Below are positions 1 to 9,629 of a stretch of 64,000 nucleotides of DNA, piece by piece; within the stretch, counting starts at the first letter, position 1; each line of letters starts with the position of its first letter. Source of the stretch: Pseudomonas arsenicoxydans (GTDB lineage Bacteria > Pseudomonadota > Gammaproteobacteria > Pseudomonadales > Pseudomonadaceae); assembly GCF_900103875.1 (NCBI RefSeq), contig NZ_LT629705.1:3357001-3421000 (forward strand). Direction: 5' to 3'. A program made the translations under genes and the position numbers. Below the pieces are notes generated by a model. That model worked only from the letters and a program-made list of their open reading frames with translations. It ran no database searches and was not told the DNA's origin.

Positions 1-598
1 GAACGTTGTTCCAGTCCGCCGGGCTCAAGTCCACGCCGGTCGGGTTGTGGCAGCACGCGTGCAGCACAACGATCGAGCCGGACGGCAGGGCGTTCAGGTC
101 TTCGAGCAGGCCGGTGCGGTTAACGTCATGGGTCGCGGCGTCGTAGTAGCGATAGTTCTGCACCGGGAAACCGGCGGTTTCGAACAGGGCGCGGTGGTTT
201 TCCCAGCTAGGGTCACTGATGGCCACGACGGCGTTCGGCAGCAGTTGCTTGAGGAAATCGGCACCGATTTTCAGGGCGCCCGTACCGCCAACGGCCTGGG
301 TGGTGATGACGCGGCCAGCATCGATCAGCGGCGAATCATTGCCAAACAGCAGTTTTTGAACGGCCTGGTCATAGGCGGCAATGCCGTCGATGGGCAAGTA
401 GCCACGGGAAGCGTGCTGAGCGACGCGAATCGTCTCGGCTTCGACAACGGCGCGCAGGAGTGGAATTCGCCCCTCCTCGTTGCAGTAAACACCGACCCCC
501 AGGTTGACCTTGGTGGTGCGTGTATCGGCGTTGAATGCTTCGTTGAGGCCCAGGATTGGATCGCGTGGTGCCATTTCGACAGCGGAGAACAGGCTCAT
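1..598 (-). CDS. Aromatic/aspartate-family aminotransferase, N-terminal part (cut by window edge)
   Basis: Class I PLP-dependent aminotransferase that should move the amino group between aromatic or dicarboxylic amino acids and 2-oxoglutarate in the cytoplasm. The minus strand reads from ATG at 598 (MSLFSAVEMAPRDPILGLNE) to the window edge, about 199 codons. It shows the family's N-terminal pattern, including NLGVGVY and the substrate-loop motif HNPTGVD near the cut. The PLP-binding lysine lies beyond the edge. The gene is divergent from uvrB, a neighbour arrangement usual in Pseudomonas. TyrB/PhhC type and AspC type cannot be separated on this fragment. Confidence 0.9.
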   Translation of the reverse strand, partial: MSLFSAVEMAPRDPILGLNEAFNADTRTTKVNLGVGVYCNEEGRIPLLRAVVEAETIRVAQHASRGYLPIDGIAAYDQAVQKLLFGNDSPLIDAGRVITTQAVGGTGALKIGADFLKQLLPNAVVAISDPSWENHRALFETAGFPVQNYRYYDAATHDVNRTGLLEDLNALPSGSIVVLHACCHNPTGVDLSPADWNNV

Positions 599-935
599 TT
601 TTGCGGCGGCTCTGAATGGAGAGTGGAGGGACGTGTCGCGCTCCAGCCGAATGCACTAGAGCGGTGCACAAACGGGGAGCTAGTATAGAGGCCATCTGCG
701 ATTGAAGGCGACAGACGATTCGGCTTTTAAGTTAAGTTTTTCCGATTATTTTTCGACCGTTAGTCGAATGGCATCGTCAAAGTCTTTACGCGATGTAGGA
801 CGTTTGCCTTGAAAGCGAAGGCATTCGGCTCCACATTGAGCACAATCCAGTTTTTTCCTCGGGCGACGTCAGTCGTTTGCGGCCTTTCTCGTTGCTGCCG
901 GTTTGACCGCGCTGGCGCGATATCAGAGGTATTTC
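599..935. other. Divergent intergenic region between the aminotransferase gene and uvrB
   Basis: No gene is visible in these 337 bases. On the minus strand a TATACT hexamer (plus-strand 682-687) is a plausible -10 element for the aminotransferase gene, with only a weak -35. I looked for a LexA box (CTGTAT-N6-ATACAG) in front of uvrB and found none. A small hairpin (TGCCTT/AAGGCA) lies near 807-826. Confidence 0.4.
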
Positions 936-2951
936 ATGTCTGAATTCCAGCTAGTCACCCGCTTCGAGCCCGCCGGCGACCAGCCGGAAGCCATTCGCCT
1001 GATGGTCGAGGGCATTGAAGCCGGGCTGGCGCACCAGACCTTGCTCGGTGTGACCGGCTCAGGCAAGACATTCAGCATCGCCAATGTGATCGCGCAAGTT
1101 CAGCGTCCGACTCTGGTGCTGGCGCCGAACAAGACCCTGGCTGCGCAGTTGTACGGCGAGTTCAAGGCGTTCTTCCCGAACAACGCCGTCGAGTATTTCG
1201 TTTCCTATTACGACTACTACCAGCCGGAAGCGTATGTGCCGTCGTCGGACACCTTTATCGAGAAAGATGCGTCGATCAACGACCACATCGAGCAGATGCG
1301 GCTGTCGGCGACCAAAGCCTTGCTGGAGCGTAAAGACGCGATCATCGTCACCACGGTGTCGTGCATCTACGGCTTGGGCAGCCCGGAAACCTATTTGAAA
1401 ATGGTTTTGCACGTGGATCGCGGCGACAAGCTCGATCAGCGCGCCTTGCTACGACGCCTGGCGGACCTGCAATACACCCGCAACGACATGGAATTTGCCC
1501 GGGCGACCTTCCGGGTGCGCGGCGATGTAATCGACATTCACCCGGCCGAATCCGATTTCGAAGCGATCCGCATCGAGCTGTTCGATGACGAAGTCGAAAG
1601 CTTGTCTGCTTTCGATCCGCTGACCGGCGAGGTCATCCGCAAGCTGCCGCGTTTCACGTTCTACCCGAAAAGCCACTACGTGACGCCGCGAGAAACCCTG
1701 CTCGGCGCTGTGGAAGGTATCAAGGTCGAGCTGCAGGAGCGTCTGGACTACCTGCGCTCCAACAACAAACTGGTGGAAGCCCAGCGTCTGGAGCAGCGCA
1801 CCCGTTTCGACCTGGAAATGATCCTCGAGCTTGGTTATTGCAACGGCATCGAAAACTATTCGCGCTACCTGTCGGGCCGTGAGTCCGGCCAGGCGCCACC
1901 CACCTTGTTCGACTACCTGCCGGCCGATGCCTTGCTGGTGATCGACGAATCCCACGTCAGCGTGCCGCAGGTCGGCGCCATGTATAAGGGCGACCGCTCG
2001 CGTAAAGAAACCCTGGTCGAGTACGGCTTCCGCCTGCCATCCGCGCTGGATAACCGCCCAATGCGTTTCGACGAGTTCGAAAGCATCAGCCCGCAGACCA
2101 TTTTTGTTTCGGCAACGCCGGGCAACTACGAGGCGGAACATGCCGGACGTGTGGTCGAGCAACTGGTCCGTCCGACCGGTCTGGTGGACCCGCAAATCGA
2201 AATCCGCCCGGCATTGACCCAGGTCGACGATTTACTCTCCGAGATTGGCAAACGAGTGGCGCTGGAAGAGCGGGTGCTGGTCACCACGCTGACCAAGCGC
2301 ATGTCCGAAGACTTGACCGATTACCTGGCCGACCACGGCGTGCGCGTGCGTTACCTGCACTCGGACATCGACACCGTGGAGCGGGTCGAAATCATCCGCG
2401 ATCTGCGTCTGGGCACCTTCGACGTACTGGTGGGGATCAACCTGCTGCGTGAAGGCCTGGACATGCCGGAAGTGTCGCTGGTGGCCATTCTTGATGCGGA
2501 CAAAGAAGGCTTCCTGCGTTCCGAGCGTTCGCTGATCCAGACCATTGGCCGTGCGGCGCGCAACCTTAATGGACGGGCGATTCTGTACGCGGATCGCATC
2601 ACCGGTTCCATGGAGCGGGCGATTGGCGAGACCGAGCGTCGCCGCGACAAACAGATCGCCTTTAACCTGGCCAACGGCATCACCCCCAAAGGCGTGTTCA
2701 AGGACGTTGCCGATATCATGGAAGGCGCCACCGTGCCGGGCTCGCGCAGCAAGAAGCGCAAAGGCATGGCCAAGGCTGCCGAGGAGAGTGCCAAGTACGA
2801 GGCCGAATTGCGTTCGCCGGGTGAAATCGCCAAGCGCATTAAAGGTTTGGAAGAGAAGATGTACGCCTTGGCGCGGGATCTGGAATTTGAAGCGGCGGCG
2901 CAGATGCGTGATGAGATTGGCAAGTTGCGGGAGCGGTTGATCACTGTTTGA
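936..2951 (+). CDS. uvrB: UvrABC excinuclease subunit B
   Basis: DNA-damage-loading helicase-like subunit of nucleotide excision repair. It receives damaged DNA from UvrA and recruits UvrC. The 671-residue protein has the usual family length. Walker A GVTGSGKT is at residues 38-45, the beta-hairpin region contains [12 protein letters not shown], the Walker B/DEAD-like box is DESH, and the C-terminal UVR motif ([16 protein letters not shown]) contacts UvrC. The ATG at 936 is preceded by AGAGG. A TTG 33 bases upstream is in frame but has no comparable ribosome site. A palindromic repeat follows at once, and the next gene converges. Confidence 0.98.
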   Translation: MSEFQLVTRFEPAGDQPEAIRLMVEGIEAGLAHQTLLGVTGSGKTFSIANVIAQVQRPTLVLAPNKTLAAQLYGEFKAFFPNNAVEYFVSYYDYYQPEAYVPSSDTFIEKDASINDHIEQMRLSATKALLERKDAIIVTTVSCIYGLGSPETYLKMVLHVDRGDKLDQRALLRRLADLQYTRNDMEFARATFRVRGDVIDIHPAESDFEAIRIELFDDEVESLSAFDPLTGEVIRKLPRFTFYPKSHYVTPRETLLGAVEGIKVELQERLDYLRSNNKLVEAQRLEQRTRFDLEMILELGYCNGIENYSRYLSGRESGQAPPTLFDYLPADALLVIDESHVSVPQVGAMYKGDRSRKETLVEYGFRLPSALDNRPMRFDEFESISPQTIFVSATPGNYEAEHAGRVVEQLVRPTGLVDPQIEIRPALTQVDDLLSEIGKRVALEERVLVTTLTKRMSEDLTDYLADHGVRVRYLHSDIDTVERVEIIRDLRLGTFDVLVGINLLREGLDMPEVSLVAILDADKEGFLRSERSLIQTIGRAARNLNGRAILYADRITGSMERAIGETERRRDKQIAFNLANGITPKGVFKDVADIMEGATVPGSRSKKRKGMAKAAEESAKYEAELRSPGEIAKRIKGLEEKMYALARDLEFEAAAQMRDEIGKLRERLITV

Positions 2952-2956
2952 TAGGT

Positions 2957-2987
2957 GATCGTTCCCACGCTCTGCGTGGGAACGATC
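2957..2987. repeat. REP-like palindrome between convergent genes
   Basis: A perfect inverted repeat of the type GTTCCCACGC-TCT-GCGTGGGAAC, extended by GATC on both sides, fills the gap between the ends of uvrB and the MFS gene. This is one of the common intergenic palindromes of fluorescent pseudomonads and may also end transcription from both sides. Confidence 0.85.
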
Positions 2988-2995
2988 GGCGGTGA

Positions 2996-4546
2996 CTAGT
3001 GCGCCTCGCCAGCCTTCAACCCCGCCGGCAATTTCTTGGTCAGCAACACCGCGATCATGCTGATCCCCAGCGCAATCCCGACAAAATGAAACGCATCGTT
3101 GTACGCCATGATCGACGCCTGCTGATGGGCGATCTCACTCAGCTTGCCCAGCGCTGCCGTCTCACTGCCAAACCGGTCAGTCATCGACGCCATCCGCTCC
3201 GCCACTTGCGGGTTGCTCGGGACGATCGATTCACGCAGATAATCAAAGTAGGTCTTGGTTCGCGCATCCAGCAAAGTCGCGAGGAGGGCGATACCGATGG
3301 CGCCGCCGAGGTTGCGCAGGATGTTGAACAGGCTCGAGGCCGACCCCGCGTCCTGCGGCAGGATGTACGCCGTGGCGATCAACGAGATGGTCACCATGAT
3401 CAGCGGCTGACCCAGCGCCCGGATGATCTGGATCTGATTGAACTGCGGCCCGGCAAAGTCCGGGTTCAACGCCCCCGATGAAAAACTCGCCAACCCGAAC
3501 AGTCCGAAGCCCAGGGTGCACAGCCATTTCGGCGAAATAATCTTCATCAGCTTCGGCACCAGCGGAATCAGAAACAGCTGCGGCACGCCCATCCACATGA
3601 TCACTTCGCCTATTTGCAGGGCGTTGTAGTTCTGGATCTGCGCCAGGTACAGCGGCAGCAAATAGATTGAGCCGTACAACCCGACGCCCATGCCGACACT
3701 GGAAATACTCGACAAACCAAAGTTTCGATTGCCCAGGATGCCGAGGTTGATCAGCGGATTGGGTTTGGAAAATTGCACGATCACAAACGTGATCAAGCTC
3801 ACCAGCGCAATGCTGCCAAGGGTCACGATCAGGTTCGACTCCAGCCAGTCCTTGCGGTGGCCTTCCTCCAGAAACACCTGTAAACAGCCGAGGCCGACGC
3901 CGAGCGTAAGGATGCCCATGTAGTCGGTGCTTTTGAGCAATTCCCAATGCGCTTCTTTCTTCTCCAGGCCGTACATCAGGCCCGCGATCATGATCAGGCC
4001 CGGCGGTATGTTGATGTAGAAGATGTATTCCCAGCCCCAGTTCTCGGTCAGCCAGCCACCCAGTGTCGGGCCGATAGAGGGGGCGAACGTCGCGGTCATG
4101 GCGAACATCGCCATGCCTTTGGCGCGGTGGTGTTCCGGGAGTTTGATCAGCGTGAGGGTGAACGCCAGCGGAATCAGCGCGCCACCGGTGAACCCCTGCA
4201 AGGCGCGGAAGATGATCATGCTCTCCAGGCTCCAGGCCATGGAGCAGAGCAGGGAGGCGGCAAGAAAGCCGAGCGAGACCCAGACCGCCAGGCGTCGTGC
4301 CGAGAGCAACTGCACCAGCCACGCGGTCAGCGGGATCATGATGATTTCCGCGACAAGGTACGAAGTGGAAATCCACGAGCCTTCTTCCAGCGTCGCCGAC
4401 AACGCGCCTTGAATGTCCTTGAGCGACGAGTTGGTGATCTGGATGTCGAGCACGGCCATGAAGGCGCCGAGCATCACGCTCATCACCGCGATCCAGTCCC
4501 GCCGGGTCGGTTCGCCGTCCGGACGGATCAGTTGATCACCGGCCAT
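2996..4546 (-). CDS. DHA2-family (EmrB/QacA-like) drug efflux transporter
   Basis: Inner-membrane, proton-driven major facilitator of the 14-helix DHA2 family, expected to export drugs or toxic organic compounds. The 516-residue protein shows many hydrophobic segments. It has the family's first-helix motif LDIQITNSSL (the D1 motif LDxTIVNVAL in altered form), PLTAWL after helix 2, and RALQGFTGGALIPLAF with GPTLGGWL around helices 4 and 5 (motif C). It overlaps by 11 bases with the upstream membrane-fusion gene, so the two form an EmrAB-like unit. No outer-membrane TolC partner lies in the window. Confidence 0.9.
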   Translation of the reverse strand: MAGDQLIRPDGEPTRRDWIAVMSVMLGAFMAVLDIQITNSSLKDIQGALSATLEEGSWISTSYLVAEIIMIPLTAWLVQLLSARRLAVWVSLGFLAASLLCSMAWSLESMIIFRALQGFTGGALIPLAFTLTLIKLPEHHRAKGMAMFAMTATFAPSIGPTLGGWLTENWGWEYIFYINIPPGLIMIAGLMYGLEKKEAHWELLKSTDYMGILTLGVGLGCLQVFLEEGHRKDWLESNLIVTLGSIALVSLITFVIVQFSKPNPLINLGILGNRNFGLSSISSVGMGVGLYGSIYLLPLYLAQIQNYNALQIGEVIMWMGVPQLFLIPLVPKLMKIISPKWLCTLGFGLFGLASFSSGALNPDFAGPQFNQIQIIRALGQPLIMVTISLIATAYILPQDAGSASSLFNILRNLGGAIGIALLATLLDARTKTYFDYLRESIVPSNPQVAERMASMTDRFGSETAALGKLSEIAHQQASIMAYNDAFHFVGIALGISMIAVLLTKKLPAGLKAGEAH

Positions 4547-5585
4547 CGTCAGGGGCGTCTTTGATGTTCACTTTGACGGTGACCGACATCCCGGGGCGAA
4601 TCTTGCCGCGCAGCGGATTGTCGGCAGCGAATGTCAGTTTGACCGGAATCCGTTGTACGACTTTGGTGAAGTTGCCCGTGGCATTGTCGGGCGGCAACAG
4701 GCTGAACTGCGCCCCCGAGGCGGCGAACAGGCTGTCGACTCGCGCTTCGATCGGCGTGTCGCTGTAGGCGTCGAAGGTCAGCCTGGCTTTCTGCCCTGGC
4801 TGCATGTGGCCAATCTGGGTTTCCTTGAAATTGGCCTGAATCCAGATGTCCTGATCCGGGACGATCGACAACAGATACGCGCCAGCCTGCACGTACTGGC
4901 CTTCGCGAGCCGCGCGCTGGCCGATCAGGCCGCTGATGGGCGCGTGGATTTCGCTGCGGGTCAGGTTCAGTTCGGCTTGGGCGAGGTCGGTCTTGGCGTT
5001 GGCGATCATGGCGTCGAGGCGCTTGATCTCGGCGCTCAGGGAGTTGACTTGCTGGCGCTGGCTTTGCGCATCCGCCTGAGCCTTGGTCACTTGTGAGCGG
5101 GCGATGTGAGTGTCGGCGGAGAGGGTGGTGACCCGTTCTTCCGACACGTAGCCGGGTTTGCGCAAGGTCTGCGCCCGGGACAAGTCGATCTGCGAACGGC
5201 CCAGGCTCGCCTGGCTGGAAGCCACTTGCGCTTCGCTGGCAGCGATCAGGCTGGCTTGCTGGGTCAGTTTGCTCTGGGCTTGCAGGCGTTCGGCCTGACG
5301 GGTGGCGAGGGTCGCGTTGGCGCGATCGACGGCGAGGTGGAAGTCATCGCCTTCGAGCTTGATCAGCAGTTGGCCTTTCTCGACGTGCTGGTTGTCCTGC
5401 ACCAACACCTGCTCGATGCGCGCTCCCAATTGGCTCGAGACACGGGTGATTTCGCCTTGGACATAGGCGTTGTCGGTGCTCTCATAAAACCGTCCCTTGA
5501 AGAACCATTGGGCGAAAAAGCCCCCGGCAATCAGCAGGACGATCAACAGGAAAATAAATAGGCGGCGCTTGAGTTGGGCAGGCAT
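4536..5585 (-). CDS. HlyD-family membrane fusion protein (EmrA-like)
   Basis: Periplasmic adaptor linking the inner-membrane exporter to an outer-membrane channel. The protein is about 349 residues from ATG 5585 (MPAQLKRRLFIFLL). It has one N-terminal transmembrane anchor at residues 7-26, a lipoyl/barrel-sandwich half beginning YVQGEITRVSSQLG, a long alpha-helical hairpin rich in Gln and Ala, and the second lipoyl half (IHAPISGLIGQRAAREGQYV). An upstream in-frame ATG at 5642 would add 19 residues without hydrophobic character, and neither start has a strong ribosome site. It is first in a two-gene unit with the DHA2 transporter and divergent from gltX. Confidence 0.9.
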   Translation of the reverse strand: MPAQLKRRLFIFLLIVLLIAGGFFAQWFFKGRFYESTDNAYVQGEITRVSSQLGARIEQVLVQDNQHVEKGQLLIKLEGDDFHLAVDRANATLATRQAERLQAQSKLTQQASLIAASEAQVASSQASLGRSQIDLSRAQTLRKPGYVSEERVTTLSADTHIARSQVTKAQADAQSQRQQVNSLSAEIKRLDAMIANAKTDLAQAELNLTRSEIHAPISGLIGQRAAREGQYVQAGAYLLSIVPDQDIWIQANFKETQIGHMQPGQKARLTFDAYSDTPIEARVDSLFAASGAQFSLLPPDNATGNFTKVVQRIPVKLTFAADNPLRGKIRPGMSVTVKVNIKDAPDDGR

Positions 5586-5805
5586 GGGGCAGACTGTAGT
5601 CGAGAAATTGTAAGGGAAGTTATCAGCAGGCGAATTTGGCATACAGGCGATAGTGGGTAAATGCCATCGGCTGATAATCGATCATTCATCGCGGCTCAGG
5701 CCCGTTGTAGACGCAACGTTGGCTTAAATGCCCTGCTGACTGGAGCCGGGCGGGTATCGCCTGTTACCATTCGCCCTTTGTTTTATCTTCATTTCGAGAC
5801 TTGCC

Positions 5806-7287
5806 ATGACCACCGTCCGCACTCGCATCGCGCCATCGCCTACCGGGGACCCCCACGTAGGTACCGCTTACATCGCTTTGTTCAACTACTGCTTTGCCAA
5901 GCAGCACGGCGGTGAGTTCATCCTGCGGATCGAAGACACCGACCAATTGCGTTCGACCCGCGAGTCCGAACAACAGATTTTCGACGCTCTGCGCTGGTTG
6001 GGTATCGACTGGAGCGAAGGCCCGGATGTCGGCGGCCCGCACGGTCCGTATCGTCAGAGCGAGCGCGGCGACATCTATCAGAAGTACTGCCAGCAACTGG
6101 TCGAAATGGGCCATGCCTTCCCGTGCTTCTGCACCGCCGAAGAGCTGGACCAGATGCGTGCCGAGCAAATGGCGCGCGGCGAAACCCCGCGTTACGACGG
6201 CCGTGCGCTGTTGCTGTCCAAAGAAGAAGTCGCGCGCCGCCTGGCCGCTGGCGAGCCGCATGTGATCCGCATGAAGGTGCCGAGCGAAGGCGTGTGCGTG
6301 GTCCCGGACATGTTGCGTGGCGACGTCGAAATCCCGTGGGATCGCATGGACATGCAAGTGTTGATGAAGACCGACGGCCTGCCGACGTACTTCCTGGCCA
6401 ACGTGGTCGACGACCACCTGATGGGCATCACCCACGTCCTGCGCGGCGAAGAATGGTTGCCGTCTGCGCCGAAGCTGATCCTGCTGTACGAGTACTTCGG
6501 CTGGGAACAACCGCAGCTGTGCTACATGCCGCTGCTGCGTAACCCGGACAAGAGCAAGCTGTCCAAGCGCAAGAACCCGACGTCGGTGACGTTCTACGAG
6601 CGCATGGGCTTCATGCCCGAAGCGATGCTCAATTACCTGGGCCGCATGGGCTGGTCGATGCCGGACGAGCGTGAGAAGTTCTCGCTGCAGGAAATGGTCG
6701 ACCACTTCGACCTGAGCCGTGTGTCCCTCGGCGGGCCGATTTTCGACATCGAGAAACTGTCGTGGCTCAACGGCCAGTGGCTGCGTGATTTGCCGGTGGA
6801 AGAATTCGCTTCGCGCCTGAAAACCTGGGCGCTGAACCCAGAATACATGATGAAAATCGCACCGCACGTGCAGGGCCGGGTAGAAACCTTCAGCCAGGTT
6901 GCACCGCTGGCCGGTTTCTTCTTCGCCGGTGGCGTGAACCCGGATGCCAAACTGTTCGAGTCCAAGAAGCTGTCGGGCGATCAGGTGCGTCAGTTGATGC
7001 AGTTGATCCTGTGGAAGCTGGAAAGCCTGCGTCAGTGGGAGAAAGACAGCATCACCGCGACGATTCAGGCGGTGGTCGAGTCGCTGGAATTGAAGCTGCG
7101 TGACGCCATGCCGCTGATGTTCGCCGCGATCACCGGCCAGGCCAGCTCTGTGTCGGTACTCGATGCGATGGAGATCCTCGGTCCGGACCTGACCCGTTTC
7201 CGTCTGCGCCAAGCGATCGACCTGCTGGGCGGCGTGTCGAAAAAGGAAAACAAGGAGTGGGAAAAACTCTTGGGCAACATCGCCTGA
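5806..7287 (+). CDS. gltX: Glutamyl-tRNA synthetase
   Basis: Class Ia aminoacyl-tRNA synthetase charging tRNA-Glu with glutamate. Its 493 residues are normal for the family. The N-terminus carries the HIGH-type signature as [18 protein letters not shown] (residues 9-26), and the KMSKS loop appears as [11 protein letters not shown] near residue 250. The remaining helical anticodon-binding half is intact. Two tRNA-Glu genes lie just downstream, so substrate and enzyme are neighbours, an arrangement shared by other pseudomonads. Confidence 0.98.
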   Translation: MTTVRTRIAPSPTGDPHVGTAYIALFNYCFAKQHGGEFILRIEDTDQLRSTRESEQQIFDALRWLGIDWSEGPDVGGPHGPYRQSERGDIYQKYCQQLVEMGHAFPCFCTAEELDQMRAEQMARGETPRYDGRALLLSKEEVARRLAAGEPHVIRMKVPSEGVCVVPDMLRGDVEIPWDRMDMQVLMKTDGLPTYFLANVVDDHLMGITHVLRGEEWLPSAPKLILLYEYFGWEQPQLCYMPLLRNPDKSKLSKRKNPTSVTFYERMGFMPEAMLNYLGRMGWSMPDEREKFSLQEMVDHFDLSRVSLGGPIFDIEKLSWLNGQWLRDLPVEEFASRLKTWALNPEYMMKIAPHVQGRVETFSQVAPLAGFFFAGGVNPDAKLFESKKLSGDQVRQLMQLILWKLESLRQWEKDSITATIQAVVESLELKLRDAMPLMFAAITGQASSVSVLDAMEILGPDLTRFRLRQAIDLLGGVSKKENKEWEKLLGNIA

Positions 7288-7303
7288 GAGCATTTGATCC
7301 CGT

Positions 7304-7336
7304 GAAGGAGCTGCCGGAGGCCGTGATCTTTTGATC
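7304..7336. repeat. Degenerate REP-type element
   Basis: The stretch beginning GAAGGAGCTGCCGGAGG and ending GATCTTTTGATC resembles the half-element GGAGCTG...GCGATC...TTTGATC seen as a perfect pair at 10078-10180. Only one degenerate copy is present. A C5G/CG5 hairpin follows near 7352-7370, without a T-run on the gltX strand. Confidence 0.4.
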
Positions 7337-7427
7337 CTGCCTTCGGCGACACCCCCGGTTTTTCGGGGGGAGGGCGGTAAGTGATTGTTATGTCGGCAAA
7401 AAACTTTGGAAATTGTTGAAAATAAAT

Positions 7428-7456
7428 TTGACACGTTTCCGATGCGCCATTAAGAT
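7428..7456 (+). promoter_or_regulatory. Sigma-70 promoter of the tRNA-Ala/Glu block
   Basis: TTGACA at 7428-7433 and TAAGAT at 7451-7456 are separated by 17 bases. Transcription would begin about 15 bases before the first tRNA-Ala. The spacing and strong -35 fit a stable-RNA promoter. Confidence 0.75.
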
Positions 7457-7477
7457 TCGCCCCGTCCTCAGCGATGA

Positions 7478-7553
<76 letters not shown>

Positions 7554-7632
7554 ATTTACACTTCAAGGTCTGGCCACACCGGCCTTGAAGCGATCAACAC
7601 TCAGCGTTGATCTGTTGTATAGAAGGGTTTGC

Positions 7633-7708
7633 GTCCCCTTCGTCTAGTGGCCTAGGACACCGCCCTTTCACGGCGGTAACAGGGGTTCGAGTCCCCTAGG
7701 GGACGCCA
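7633..7708 (+). tRNA. tRNA-Glu(TTC)
   Basis: 76-nt cloverleaf with encoded CCA. Acceptor stem GTCCCCT/AGGGGAC, anticodon loop CTTTCAC giving TTC. It is separated from the preceding tRNA-Ala by a spacer with two hairpins (7562-7589 and 7592-7612) that may guide processing. Confidence 0.97.
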
Positions 7709-7761
7709 GTTTTACAGAAGCGATGTTGCAAGATGTCGCTCCGCCGCGAGGCGAAAAATCC

Positions 7762-7837
7762 GGGGCTATAGCTCAGCTGGGAGAGCGCCTGCATGGCATG
7801 CAGGAGGTCAGCGGTTCGATCCCGCTTAGCTCCACCA
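7762..7837 (+). tRNA. tRNA-Ala(GGC), second copy
   Basis: 76-nt gene with the same acceptor stem and anticodon loop (ATGGCAT) as the copy at 7478. A few differences lie in the anticodon stem (CCTGC/GCAGG in place of CTTGC/GCAAG, so still paired) and in the variable/T-arm. Confidence 0.97.
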
Positions 7838-7917
7838 ATTTTACAGTTCAAGGTCTGGCCACACCGGCCTTGAATCGATCAGCTCTCAGCACTGATCAGT
7901 TGTATAGAAGGTTTTGC

Positions 7918-7993
7918 GTCCCCTTCGTCTAGTGGCCTAGGACACCGCCCTTTCACGGCGGTAACAGGGGTTCGAGTCCCCTAGGGGACGCCA
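7918..7993 (+). tRNA. tRNA-Glu(TTC), second copy
   Basis: Sequence identical in all arms to the tRNA-Glu at 7633-7708, with encoded CCA. It is the last gene of the duplicated Ala-Glu block and is followed by a terminator. Confidence 0.97.
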
Positions 7994-8018
7994 CGATTAC
8001 CCGCTCTGCGGGATTTTA

Positions 8019-8052
8019 TAAGGGTCATTCAATTATTGAATGGCCCTTTTGT
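8019..8052 (+). terminator. Rho-independent terminator of the tRNA block
   Basis: Hairpin AAGGGTCATTCAAT/ATTGAATGGCCCTT (one T-G pair) ending in a run of T, 25 bases after the last tRNA-Glu. Confidence 0.85.
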
Positions 8053-8142
8053 TTGTCTGGCGTTTGGCCAAATCCCCCCGTTTCTTTCAAACTGTTCTTC
8101 AGACCAGCGGTCACATCCACGACTTGCGGAAAATTATTATGA

Positions 8143-8167
8143 GAATAATATTCTAGTCGTAATATTC
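8143..8167 (+). promoter_or_regulatory. AT-rich promoter/operator in front of the TetR gene
   Basis: GAATA-A-TATTC at 8143-8153 is a perfect small palindrome. Its right part TAATATTC recurs at 8160-8167, ten bases before the start codon. The arrangement suits an autoregulatory TetR operator over a promoter, but no clear -35/-10 pair can be assigned. Confidence 0.35.
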
Positions 8168-8177
8168 GGAGGCAACG

Positions 8178-8717
8178 ATGAACGATAAAAAAGCTCAAAC
8201 CCGCGAACGCATCCTCAAGGCCGCCAGTGCAGCGCTGATTCAGCGTGGCCCGGCCGAACCGAGCGTGGGCGAAGTGATGGGTGCAGCCGGCCTGACGGTT
8301 GGTGGCTTCTATGCGCACTTCGAAAGCAAGGACGCGATGATGCTGGAAGCATTCAAGCAACTGCTCGGTCATCGCCGTGGCTTGATCGCAGAGATGGACT
8401 CCCAACTGACCGGCGAAGAGCGCCGAGCGTTAGTGGCGGCGTTCTATTTGTCGCGCAAACACCGTGACTCCTCTGAGTCAGCCTGCCCGATCCCGGCGTC
8501 TGTTGGCGAGTTGGGGCGTCTGCCGGACGAGTTTCGTGTGGCGTTGAATGAGCACGTTGAAATGATGGTCGCGCAGTTGGCGGCCAGCCCGGAAGACACC
8601 GACAAAGCCTTGGCCGACATGGCCTTGATGGTCGGTGGTCTGGCTCTGGCGCGGGCGCTGGGGCCAGGAGAGTTGTCTGATCGATTGCTGCGCGCCGCCA
8701 AATCGGCGGTGCTATGA
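8178..8717 (+). CDS. TetR/AcrR-family transcriptional regulator
   Basis: Cytoplasmic one-component repressor of 179 residues, a little short for the family. The N-terminal helix-turn-helix domain (TRERILKAASAAL...GLTVGGFYAHFESKDAM, residues 8-60) is clear. The C-terminal ligand-binding domain is variable, and no ligand can be inferred. The gene lies 30 bases upstream of an alpha/beta hydrolase gene on the same strand. The hydrolase is therefore the most likely regulated partner, and the pair may be cotranscribed. GAGGCAA before ATG 8178 serves as the ribosome site. Confidence 0.92.
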   Translation: MNDKKAQTRERILKAASAALIQRGPAEPSVGEVMGAAGLTVGGFYAHFESKDAMMLEAFKQLLGHRRGLIAEMDSQLTGEERRALVAAFYLSRKHRDSSESACPIPASVGELGRLPDEFRVALNEHVEMMVAQLAASPEDTDKALADMALMVGGLALARALGPGELSDRLLRAAKSAVL

Positions 8718-8747
8718 CCTGAAGGCAAGGCCTGGGGAGTGAGAGCG

Positions 8748-9581
8748 ATGAGCACGTTGAAGTGGGTTCGTGGCGTTAATGGCACCTTGGGCTGGTTTGC
8801 TCCGAAATTGGTCGCGAGCAAGATGCGACTGGCGTTCATGACGCCGCGAGAACTGCCACCACGTGATTGGGAGCTGCCGCTGCTGGCAAGATCCGAACGA
8901 ATCACTCTGCGCTTCGGCCTCTCCGCGCTGCGCTGGGGGCAAGGGCCGGCGGTATTGCTGATGCACGGCTGGGAGGGCCGGCCGACGCAGTTCGCAAGCC
9001 TTATCACCGCGCTGGTCGATGCCGGTTACTCCGTGGTTGCGCTGGACGGTCCGGCGCACGGCCGATCCCCTGGTCGTGAGGCCAACGTGGTGCTATTTGC
9101 CAGGGCCATGCTCGAAGCAGCCGCTGAATTGCCACCATTGCAAGCGGTCATCGGTCACTCCATGGGCGGGGCGAGTGCCATGCTCGCCGTTCAGTTGGGC
9201 CTGCGTACCGAAACCCTGGTGACGATTGCCGCGCCAGCGCGGATTCTTGGTGTGTTACGGGGTTTCGCCCACTATGTGCGGCTGCCGCCCAAGGCGCGCT
9301 CTGCGTTCATTCGTCAGGTCGAGAGAGACGTCGGTATGCGTGCTGCAGCATTGGACGTCGCCCATTATCAACTCGACATGCCGGGCCTGATCGTTCATGC
9401 CGAAGATGACAAATTGGTCTCGGTCAAAGAAGCCCAGTTGATCAATGAAGCCTGGTTCGACAGTCGGCTGTTGCGCCTGGAAGAGGGCGGCCATCAGCGC
9501 GTGCTGGCGGATCCCCGAGTGATTGACGGCGTGCTGTCATTGCTGGCCGGTCGCAGTCTGCAATCGCGCCAATCGGCGTAA
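8748..9581 (+). CDS. Alpha/beta-fold hydrolase
   Basis: Predicted serine hydrolase/esterase of 277 residues. The oxyanion-hole segment is LLMHGWEG, the nucleophile elbow is GHSMGGAS, a late acid segment is HAEDDKLV, and the catalytic histidine lies in EEGGHQRVL near residue 245. The ATG at 8748 has GGGGAG eight bases upstream. A GTG nine bases earlier would place this ribosome site inside the gene. The substrate cannot be told from sequence. It lies immediately downstream of a TetR gene, so it is probably controlled by it. Confidence 0.88.
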   Translation: MSTLKWVRGVNGTLGWFAPKLVASKMRLAFMTPRELPPRDWELPLLARSERITLRFGLSALRWGQGPAVLLMHGWEGRPTQFASLITALVDAGYSVVALDGPAHGRSPGREANVVLFARAMLEAAAELPPLQAVIGHSMGGASAMLAVQLGLRTETLVTIAAPARILGVLRGFAHYVRLPPKARSAFIRQVERDVGMRAAALDVAHYQLDMPGLIVHAEDDKLVSVKEAQLINEAWFDSRLLRLEEGGHQRVLADPRVIDGVLSLLAGRSLQSRQSA

Positions 9582-9629
9582 GCATCCGTTACACTGCCCC
9601 GGTCAACATCATCTGACCGGGAGTGGGGC

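Noticed and set aside
599..935. SOS (LexA) box before uvrB
   Set aside because: No CTGTAT-N6-ATACAG-like sequence is present. Damage control of uvrB cannot be claimed here.
7352..7370. Terminator after gltX
   Set aside because: The CCCCCG/CGGGGG hairpin has no T-run on the plus strand, so it is not called as a terminator.
5764..7434. 556-codon minus-strand open frame over gltX
   Set aside because: Mirror of the gltX frame, with no ribosome site or recognisable domain.
7723..7932. 69-codon open frame over the second tRNA block
   Set aside because: It reads through tRNA-Ala and into tRNA-Glu, so coding is not credible.
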